Part shown: in pieces, positions 45,864-53,900 of the stretch
Numbering within the stretch: the stretch's first letter is position 1
Layout: each line of letters opens with the position of its first letter
Assembly (NCBI RefSeq): GCF_006715635.1
Contig: NZ_VFNP01000002.1
Location: 1,922,001 to 1,986,000 of the forward strand
Length of the DNA stretch: 64,000 nt
Direction of reading: 5' to 3'
DNA from: Streptomyces sp. SLBN-118
GTDB lineage: Bacteria > Actinomycetota > Actinomycetes > Streptomycetales > Streptomycetaceae
Notes under the pieces: model-generated
Told to the model about the DNA's origin: nothing
The model's input: the letters and a program-made list of their open reading frames with translations, nothing else
Database searches by the model: none
Position numbers and translations under genes: made by a program

Positions 45864-47852
45864 GTGCGCCCACAGGAAGTCGTCACCACCCCCGCCCCTG
45901 CCCCTGCCCCTGCCCCTCCCGCTCCCGACCCCGGCCCGGTCGCCGTCGAGGAGGCCGAGGCGGCACTCGTCGAGCACTACACCCGGCTCGTACGGATCGC
46001 GTATCTCGTACTGCCCCCCACCCTCGGGCGCAATCGCCGGGTGCTCACCGCGCACGCTCTCGCGCAGCGCTCCCTGCCGCGCGGCCGCACGACACCGGCC
46101 GGCGCCCTTGACCCCGGGGACTGCGTGCCCGGCTCGCGCCGGGCGCCCGGCGACGCCGACCCCGGCTATGTCTATGTGCGGGGACGGGTGCTGCGCCAGG
46201 CCCTGGACGCCGGGCTCCCGCTGAAGCGCCTCGCCCGGCCGCGACGCGCCCAGCTCCCGCCGCTGCTGCCGCACGTCTGGGGGCTGCGGGTCTTCCCCCG
46301 CTCCGGAGGAGCTGATGAACTCGCCCTGGACCAGCACCTGTCCGCGCTCTCCGGGGCCGCCCGGGCGGCTTATGTCCTGCGTGGCCTGGAGAGGCTGGCC
46401 GACCCCGACGTATGTCATGTGCTCACCGCCGCCGGGGTGGTGGATCCGCATGCCGCGCTGGCCGAGGCGGACGGGATGGAGGCAGCGGTGGGGGCGGGTG
46501 CGGCCGCGCTGCTCGAATCCCCCGAGTTCGATCCGTGCTCGCTCCAGGCCCGCCCCACCGATCTCATGCGCCGCCGCCAGCACATCAAGGCGGCCCTGGT
46601 GGCGGCCGCGGCCCTCGCGGTGTGCGGTGCACTGCTCGGGCTTCCGGGCGACGGCTGGGGCAACGACGGCCTCGCCGCGCCGCCCTATGCCCGCAATCCC
46701 GCCGCAGAATCCGCCATGGATCCAGCCACGTTGATCCGGGTCTCCCCCGCGGCATGGCAGCAGTCCTCCCGTACGGACTTCTCCGTCTGGCCGGCCCGTG
46801 GCGCCCTCACCGGTGACACCGCCCTGCTGCGCCGGGCGCTCGCCGTGTGGGCGCGGCCGGGCAGCGAGGTCCAGGTCTCCGCGACCCCCGGCACACCGCC
46901 GGGACCACCGATGGGTTCGCCGCAGCTGCTGTACGCGGGCGTGGTCGACCAGGCGAACGTGGTACTGCTGCACGACGGGCTGCGGGTGGTCCGCTACGCC
47001 GAGCCCAGGGACGGGACCCTGGGCGTGGCCCTCGACTTCGCGCGCACGGACGCCGCGGACTTGGCCTCGTCCGGGGCGCTGGTGGCGGGCCGCAGCGACG
47101 GCAACGTGCGCTATCTGACGGCGCCCTGGGTCCGCGAGACGTCCGTGAGGGACCTGCTCGCCCCGGCGGGCGCGGGGCGCCCGCTCGCCCGGGGCCGGGA
47201 CGGGGTCACCGCACCGCTGCCGAGCCCCGCGCAGGCCCGGGACTGCAAGAGCTGGGACGTGCTTCAGCTCCGGGACGCCGCGGCCGAGCGGTTGCTGGCA
47301 GACCTCGGCGAACTGACCCCGGCCCGGCTCACCTCGGGGCCGCCGTCGGCGCCGCGGGACGTCACCGGGCAAGCGGCCCTGGCCTCGTGGGCTCGTACGG
47401 CCTGTCTGCTGCCCGTGGTGCGGGCGCACGGTGTACGCAGCGTCAACTCGTGGACGTACGCGAAGCAGACCCTGCCCGAGTCGAACGGCACTGCGGAGTG
47501 GCTGTGCACACGGGCGGAGACCTGGCGGGGCACGGGCAGCCGGGTGATGGCCCAGTTCCAGGCACCCGGCGCGCAGGCGACCGCCCCCGGCGCGATCGCG
47601 GCGCGTTCAGAGGACTCGCCGTCGTGCGGCGTACGGGATCCGAAGGTCCTTGCGGGCGTCTTGTGGAAGTCCCGGGCAGGCCGCTGGTACGTACTCGCGG
47701 CGGGCAGCGGCCAGTTCAAGTCACTGACCACGTCGGGCGGGGTCGACGGCAGCGCGCGGGGAAACGTCCTGGCAGTCCCGGCGAAGGAAGGGTCGCGGGC
47801 GGAGCTCAACGGCCGCCTCGGCGACGGCAGTCGCGTCGGTGCCCTGCACTGA
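45864..47852 (+). CDS. Large membrane-anchored protein with sigma-like N-terminal segment
   Basis: 662 residues. After a Pro/Ala-rich start, residues about 30-70 (ALVEHYTRLVRIAYLVLPPTLGRNRR) resemble region-2 of ECF-like sigma factors but lack a region 4. One transmembrane helix (about 247-262, AALVAAAALAVCGALLGL) separates a cytoplasmic half from an about 400-residue extracytoplasmic half with several Cys (DCKSWDV, TACLLPV, SCGVRD). No catalytic motif is seen. GTG at 45864 lacks a clear ribosome site. The gene is bracketed by two MITE-like elements. Confidence 0.75.
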   Translation: MRPQEVVTTPAPAPAPAPPAPDPGPVAVEEAEAALVEHYTRLVRIAYLVLPPTLGRNRRVLTAHALAQRSLPRGRTTPAGALDPGDCVPGSRRAPGDADPGYVYVRGRVLRQALDAGLPLKRLARPRRAQLPPLLPHVWGLRVFPRSGGADELALDQHLSALSGAARAAYVLRGLERLADPDVCHVLTAAGVVDPHAALAEADGMEAAVGAGAAALLESPEFDPCSLQARPTDLMRRRQHIKAALVAAAALAVCGALLGLPGDGWGNDGLAAPPYARNPAAESAMDPATLIRVSPAAWQQSSRTDFSVWPARGALTGDTALLRRALAVWARPGSEVQVSATPGTPPGPPMGSPQLLYAGVVDQANVVLLHDGLRVVRYAEPRDGTLGVALDFARTDAADLASSGALVAGRSDGNVRYLTAPWVRETSVRDLLAPAGAGRPLARGRDGVTAPLPSPAQARDCKSWDVLQLRDAAAERLLADLGELTPARLTSGPPSAPRDVTGQAALASWARTACLLPVVRAHGVRSVNSWTYAKQTLPESNGTAEWLCTRAETWRGTGSRVMAQFQAPGAQATAPGAIAARSEDSPSCGVRDPKVLAGVLWKSRAGRWYVLAAGSGQFKSLTTSGGVDGSARGNVLAVPAKEGSRAELNGRLGDGSRVGALH

Positions 47853-47880
47853 CCGCTGTGCGGTCCCGGTCGCGGGGCGG

Positions 47881-48094
47881 CCAGGGCGTGTTTTGGAAGT
47901 GGCGCCGTCGGCCCGCAGGGCGGGCCCCGCGGCGTCTGGTGCGTGCAATCGCAAGGCGGAGGATCGCCCTCGTACTGGACGTACTTGGGCGACTCCGACA
48001 ACACCGCGTGGGGGCACCTCCCGTGCCCGAAGGGCTACGGGGGAGTGCGTGCCAGGCGTCGCGGGGCAGGCGAGACTTCCAAAACACGCCCTGG
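47881..48094. mobile_element. MITE-like element with perfect 20-bp terminal inverted repeats
   Basis: CCAGGGCGTGTTTTGGAAGT (47881-47900) and its exact inverse (48075-48094) bound 214 bp. The 31-bp core common to the element at 45612-45800 is at 47934-47964. The terminal repeats differ from the first element, so the two share an internal module but have different ends. No transposase is present. Confidence 0.8.
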
Positions 48095-48145
48095 TCCTGG
48101 ACCTGTCCGACCGGCGCGCCGCGGCCGGTGGGTAGGCTGTGCCGC

Positions 48146-48868
48146 ATGACGACCGGGGTTCGCCGCAGGATGGGCGTCGACGAGCGCAGACAGCAGCTGA
48201 TCGGTGTGGCTCTGGAGCTGTTCAGCCACCGCTCCCCCGACGATGTGTCGATAGACGAGATAGCCGCGGCCGCCGGTATTTCGCGGCCTCTCGTCTACCA
48301 CTACTTCCCCGGTAAGCACAGCCTGTACGAGGCCGCGCTGCGGCGCGCCGCGGACGAGCTGTCCGCGCGCTTCCACGAGCCGCGGGAGGGGCCGCTGGCG
48401 GCCCGGCTGTTGCGGGTCATGGGCCGCTTCTTCGACTTCGTGGACGAGCACGGGACCGGGTTCTCCGCGCTGATGCGGGGCGGGCCGGCCGTCGGCTCCA
48501 CCACGACGAACGCGATGATCGACGAGGTCAGGCAGGCGGCGTACGAGCAGATCCTGGCGCATCTGGGGATCAACGAGCCGCCCGCACGCCTTCAGTTGGT
48601 CGTACGGTCCTGGGTGTCGCTGGCCGAGTCGACGGCGCTGATCTGGCTGGACGGGCGGAAGATCCCACGCGCCGAGCTGGAGTTGCAGCTGGTGCACGAC
48701 TTCGCGGCGCTGTGCGCGGTGAGTGCGGCCTACGACGAGGAGATGGCGGTCATCCTGCTACGCATCCTGGCCGACGAGCCGGCCGATGGGCCCTTCGGCG
48801 ATCTGGTCGGCCGGCTCGCGTCGCTGGCGTCCTCACTGGACCGGGTGCCCGCTCAGCGCTTTCGGTAG
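48146..48868 (+). CDS. TetR family transcriptional regulator
   Basis: 240 residues. The N-terminal HTH (residues about 12-58) has RRQQLIGVALELFSHRSPDDVSIDEIA and GISRPLVYHYFPGKHSLYEAAL, a textbook TetR recognition helix. The C-terminal ligand-binding part is helical. The target is unknown; it may control the convergent isomerase gene or itself. Its 3' end overlaps the opposing isomerase frame by 16 bp. Confidence 0.9.
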   Translation: MTTGVRRRMGVDERRQQLIGVALELFSHRSPDDVSIDEIAAAAGISRPLVYHYFPGKHSLYEAALRRAADELSARFHEPREGPLAARLLRVMGRFFDFVDEHGTGFSALMRGGPAVGSTTTNAMIDEVRQAAYEQILAHLGINEPPARLQLVVRSWVSLAESTALIWLDGRKIPRAELELQLVHDFAALCAVSAAYDEEMAVILLRILADEPADGPFGDLVGRLASLASSLDRVPAQRFR

Positions 48869-49203
48869 GACAGCTCCAGGTCGCGCACCTCGGCGGAGAC
48901 GACGGGGGCGATGCCCTCCGCGGGCTCCAGATGAGCGGCGAGGAGTTCCAGGACGGCCTCGGACAACCGGGCCTTGAGCTCGGCGCTGCGGCCCGGCAGC
49001 ACGGCGATCCCGATGTGGACGAGGGCGTCCGTGGGGGTGCCCCCGGCAACGACCGTCTCGTCGACACGGCGGAACCGGGTCTTGCAGGAGGAGAGCTGGG
49101 TGTCGATCGTCTCGACGATCAGCGGGTGCAGGGCCAGCGCGAAGCCGCGGCGGTCGAAGGCGGAGCCGAGGTTGTCGGAGTAGTCGACGGTGATCTGCGG
49201 CAT
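48853..49203 (-). CDS. 5-carboxymethyl-2-hydroxymuconate delta-isomerase family protein
   Basis: 116 residues, tautomerase superfamily. MPQITVDYSDNL provides the N-terminal Pro (after Met removal) that acts as the base in CHMI-type enzymes; the C-terminal EVRDLELSYRKR matches the CHMI pattern. In CHMI it isomerises a homoprotocatechuate ring-cleavage product; no aromatic-catabolic genes are near, so the substrate may differ. It overlaps the TetR stop on the other strand. Confidence 0.8.
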   Translation of the reverse strand: MPQITVDYSDNLGSAFDRRGFALALHPLIVETIDTQLSSCKTRFRRVDETVVAGGTPTDALVHIGIAVLPGRSAELKARLSEAVLELLAAHLEPAEGIAPVVSAEVRDLELSYRKR

Positions 49204-49300
49204 CGGGCGCTCCAGCACGGGTGATCGGTGGGACCGGGTGGTTGTGGGACCCGCCCTTTCGCGGGTCTCCTTGACCCCGTCAATCATGCGGGAACGAAAA

Positions 49301-50914
49301 TCACTTGTCGGCTCGGGGGCCGATCCGATCGAAATCCGTCAGCTGTAGCGCCAGCAGAGCGACGTCGTCCTCGCCGGTGCCGAAGCAGTCCAGCAGGGTG
49401 TCGCAGAGCGGGGAGACGCCCGGTGGCGCGTGGGCCGCGGCATGGCGGAGGTGTTCGAGCGAGACCGTGAGGTCCGTGCCGCGGGTCTCGATCAGGCCGT
49501 CCGTGACCAGCAACAGCCTGTCTCCCCGGACCAGTCGGGCGTCGGTCGGCCGGGGACGGTCCAGGCCGAGGCCGAGCAGCGGGCCCGAGGTCTGGACATA
49601 GGACGCCGTGGCTTCGGCGGAGACGATCAGCGGTCGGACATGGCCCGCGTTCGCGATCGTGAGGCGGCCGCCGCGGGGGTCGATGAGGGCGAGGCAGACC
49701 GTGGCCGTGGACTCCGGGTGGTAGCGCTGGAGCATCCGGTCCAGGCGGTGCAGGAGTACGGCCGGGTCGCTCTCGTCGGTGGCGTATGCGCGCAGGGCGT
49801 GCCGCAGTTCGACCATCACCGTCGCCGCGTCCAGGGAGTGGCCGACGACGTCGCCGACGCCGACGAGGACGCCGTGGGGCGTCGGCAGGGTCACATAGAA
49901 GTCGCCGCCGATCTCGGCCTGGGTGGAGGCGGGGACGTATCGTACGGCGATCTCGGCGCCGGGAATCTCGGGCAGTCGCTGTGGCAGGAAGCTGTGCTGG
50001 AGGGTGAGGGCGAGATGCCGTTCCTCCGCGGACGCCCGCAGCGATTCGGCGGCCAGGGCCGTGGCACGGGCCAGCTGGGTGAGCAGCATCGCGGCCTCCG
50101 GATCGGTCCTGCGGTAACCGGGGGTGGCGAGGCAGACCGGTGGCTGGTCCTCGCTGCTGCGGGCGAGCAGCAGCCGTGCGTCGGTGGCGAGGCCGCGCCG
50201 GAAGAAACCGGCCGGCCACAGCGGCTCGGGCGCGACCAGGCTCTGTACGCCTGTTCGTCCGGACATGGCGCGCTGGAGCAGTCGGGCCACGGCCGTCCGC
50301 GTGCTCTCGTCGGGGCAGGGGCCGCGGGCGCCTGCGTGCCCCACATACAGTTCACCGCTCGGGCTGAGGACGAGGGCGAGGGCCGGACCGCCGACGAGCC
50401 GCTCGGTCCCGGCGGTGGCCACGTCGGCCAGCTCCTGCGGGCTGCGTGCGGTGTGCACCTCCATCGTCGCGGCGGCCAGCTGCGCCATCCGCTCGGCCTG
50501 GGCCTCGGCGTCGTGGCGGGAGCGGGCCCCGCGCAGGGCGGCGCGTATGACGGCCTGGATCTCCTCCGGCTCGACGGGGACCGTCAGATACGCGTCGGCC
50601 CCGGCGTCCAGGCCGCGGGTGCGGTCCTGCGGGGTGACCGCGCTGGCGGAGAAGTGCACCACCGGCATCGTCGCGACGACGGGGAGCCGTTTGATGCGGC
50701 GGCACAGTTCGAAGCCGCTCATGTCGGGCAGTCCGACATCCACCAGCGCGGCATCCGGCAACGCACCGGTCTTGAGCCTCGTGTCGAGCTCGACCAGTGC
50801 GTCGCCGGCGCTGGCGGCGGGGATCACCAGATGCCCCGCCCTGCGCAGGACCGCGCCCATCGCGTAACGGTTGGCATCGGTGTCGTCCACCACCATCACG
50901 GTGGTGCCGTCCAT
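49301..50914 (-). CDS. Receiver - GAF-like - SpoIIE/PP2C phosphatase
   Basis: 537 residues. The receiver domain (1-~125) has Asp10-Asp11 and phosphoacceptor Asp59 in VDVGLPDMSG, plus Ser90, but the conserved Lys after strand 5 is Val113 (LTVPVEP), so phosphorylation signalling may be altered. The middle segment (about 140-300) looks GAF-like. The C-terminal PP2C domain (about 315-530) shows EIGGDFY, GDVVGHSLDAA and VTDGLIE, and GEDDVALL metal ligands. It would dephosphorylate an anti-sigma-antagonist. It is transcribed towards the isomerase gene. Confidence 0.9.
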   Translation of the reverse strand: MDGTTVMVVDDTDANRYAMGAVLRRAGHLVIPAASAGDALVELDTRLKTGALPDAALVDVGLPDMSGFELCRRIKRLPVVATMPVVHFSASAVTPQDRTRGLDAGADAYLTVPVEPEEIQAVIRAALRGARSRHDAEAQAERMAQLAAATMEVHTARSPQELADVATAGTERLVGGPALALVLSPSGELYVGHAGARGPCPDESTRTAVARLLQRAMSGRTGVQSLVAPEPLWPAGFFRRGLATDARLLLARSSEDQPPVCLATPGYRRTDPEAAMLLTQLARATALAAESLRASAEERHLALTLQHSFLPQRLPEIPGAEIAVRYVPASTQAEIGGDFYVTLPTPHGVLVGVGDVVGHSLDAATVMVELRHALRAYATDESDPAVLLHRLDRMLQRYHPESTATVCLALIDPRGGRLTIANAGHVRPLIVSAEATASYVQTSGPLLGLGLDRPRPTDARLVRGDRLLLVTDGLIETRGTDLTVSLEHLRHAAAHAPPGVSPLCDTLLDCFGTGEDDVALLALQLTDFDRIGPRADK

Positions 50915-50938
50915 CCGGTCACCGTAACGCCGCGGACC

Positions 50939-53900
50939 CTAACTGCGTTCGAAGACGGCGACACTACGCCCCGGAACGGCGAAGGTTCCCGAACTCCCTT
51001 CGAACGAAGCCTTCTTGACGGTAAGGTCCGCCCCTGTCGCCTGGACGGGGTGCAGTGCGTACGAACGGCCCGCGAAGGCTTCGGCGCGCTGGGTCTGCGT
51101 GTCCGGGGTGGCATTGAAGACAACCACCAGGTCACCGAGGGCCATGGTGATCACACCGGGGGACTCCTCCTTGCCCGAGAGCGGGAAGGAGACGGTTGAC
51201 TGCACATCGTCCGCGGACGCCAGGCTGAAGGCCTTCTCGGTGGCGCGGATACTGAGCAGGTCCCGGTAGGCCGCCGATGCGCCGTCGATCCCCTCGCAGC
51301 CCTCCGCGAGGGAGGGAGCCGTCAGCAGCGGCTTGGCGAAGGGCCACTTGGACTTGTTGTCGGCCTGCGGAGGCAGTCCGCGCCCGAAGCCGTTGCCGTC
51401 CCGGCAGTCCCAGTGGATCGCGTTGAACCAGTCGCCGCTGTCGTACGCATTGCGGTCCAGCGACTTGGAGCGCAGCAGGTCCGTACCGGCCTGGGAGAGC
51501 GCGGGCCCCTGCGAGAGCGCCGCGGTCGCCATGGCGAGGACCTGCATCCGTGCCCGGTCGGCCGGTGACGTGGCCCTCGGGAGCTTGAAAGCCAGCGCGT
51601 CGTAGAGGGATTCGTTGTCGTGGGCGTCCGCGTAGGCGAGGGCGTCGCCGGGGGCGGCAGCGTATCCGGCGGGGGCGCCGTTGTAGTCGACCTCGGAGCC
51701 CTTGACGGTGCGGCCCGAGCTGTCGGTGAAGGTGTACCCGGCGAGATTGCCCGTGAGGCCGACCTTGATCAGGTCCTGGTAGTGCAGCAGGCGGGCCTTC
51801 TGCTCGGCGGGAGTGCCGTTCGCGGCCGATGAGTTGGGGTCGGTGAAGAGGCCGGAGGCGAAGCCCTGGATCCCCGGGTCCTCGTCGAAGGGGCCGCCGC
51901 CGCGTACGGCGTCACGGGCCCGGTCGGAGAAGGTCGCGATCCCTGTCCCGGCCATGTTCTTCTGGGTCGCCTGGACGAAGCGGGCGTCGTCCGCGATCTC
52001 CCCGAAGTTCCAGCCCTCCCCGTAGAGGATGATCTTCTTGCCGTCGACGCCGTCGCGCTCGACGGTCAGCGCGTCGAGCGCCTTGCGGACCGCGAGGATG
52101 TTGGCCTTCGGGTGGTGCCCCATCAGGTCGAAGCGGAAGCCGTCGACCTTGTACTCCTTGGCCCAGGTGACGACCGAGTCGACGACGAGCTTGCCCATCA
52201 TGGCGTTCTCGGGCGCGGTGTTGGCGCAGCAGGTGGAGGTGGCGACGGTGCCGTCGGCGAGGAGGCGCTGGTAGTAGCCGGGCACGATCTTGTCGAGTAC
52301 GGACTTGTCGGCCTGGCCGCTCGCCACCGTGTGGTTGTAGACGACGTCCATGACCGTGCGCAGGCCGCCCTCGTTGAGGGACGCGACCATCTGCCGGAAC
52401 TCGACCGTGCGCCGCGTTCCTTCGGGGTCGGAGGCGTAGGAGCCTTCGGGGACCGTGTAGTGCAGCGGGTCGTAGCCCCAGTTGTACGCGTCCTTCGCGG
52501 CGGCCTTGGCGATGCACGCCTGCTGCTCGTCGGAGTCGGGTGCGTACACCTTCAGGTCGCAGGCGGGGACCGTCTGGTCGGACTTCCTCTCGGGGATGGT
52601 CCCGATGTCGAAGGCGGGCAGGAGGTGGACGTAGGACGTCCCGGACGCGGCGAGCGCACGCAGATGCTTCATCCCGGCCGAAGCACGGTCGGTGAAGGCG
52701 AGGTACTGGCCCGGGTGCCTGGAGGTGCGGTCCGCGACCGAGAAGTCGCGGATGTGCAGCTCCTGGATCTGCGCATCACGCAGGGGCACGGCCGCGGGCT
52801 TCTTCAGCGTCGCCCAGCCCTTGGGGGCGAGCCGCGGATCGGCGAGATCGACGACCAGGCTGCGGGCCGAGTCGGTGGTCAGGGCGGTGGAGTACGGGTC
52901 GGTGACCTTGTTGGTGACGACCTTCTGGACGCTGGGCGCCCAGACCTTGACGACGTAGCGGTACGGCTTGCCCGCCCAGCTCTTCGGCCCGGTGACCGAC
53001 CAGACGCCGCTCGTGCCGCTGCGCCGCATCGCGACCGTCGTGCCGTCGAGTTCGAGGGAGACGGACCGAGCGGTGGGGGCCCACAGGGAGAGGGTGGGAC
53101 GGCCGCGGTCGAAGACAGGACCGAGTTTCGCCCCGGTCGCGTCGTACAGATCGTCGAGAACTCCCGGGATCTGAACACCGGTCGCGGCGAGCAGTGCGCC
53201 GTTCGCGGCGCGCTGGGTGGCGATCAGCTGACCGCGCAGGGCATCGCGCACCCGCTCGCGGTCACGCGGGTCGACGCTGAAGGCCGGATAGGCCGCGAGG
53301 TGCGGGTGTGCGGCCTTCTGTGCGTCGGTCAGGGCAGCGGGGTTGAGCCGCAGCCAGCGGCCCTCGTCGCTCAAAGCCCCCTCGACGACCGAGATCCCGC
53401 CGTTCGCCGCGTACACCAGCTGCTGGCTGGTCGCGTCGGTGGCCTTCACCTTCCAGACGACGGTGTCCCGGTCGATCCACTGGGCCTCGGCCTTCGCCAG
53501 GTCGAGCGAGGGCGCGCCACCCGTCTGCGGCAGCAGGTACTTCGGCTGCCCGGCGAGCAGCCAGACCTCGTTCGTATACGTGGCGAGGTCCAGCGACTGG
53601 TCGTTCGGCAGGTCCTTCTGGTCGCCCTTGTGGACGATATAGCTGAGCGAGGTCGCGCCCGCGGCGAGCGGTACCTCGAAGGTCACTCCGTACGCGTCCT
53701 TCTTCACCGGCTGGAGCGGCCTGGACCAGTCGGTCGGATCCTTCGCGCCCGTCCAGGTGTGCAGACCCCAGCCGTCGTAGTCGCCGTCCGCCCGGTGGTA
53801 GTGCAGGACGGCCTTGCTCTTGTCCTGGGGCGGGTAGGCGCCGTCGGGCGCGGTGGCCGACTGGCCGTCCTTGCCCTGGGCGATCCACACCTGGCCGGTG

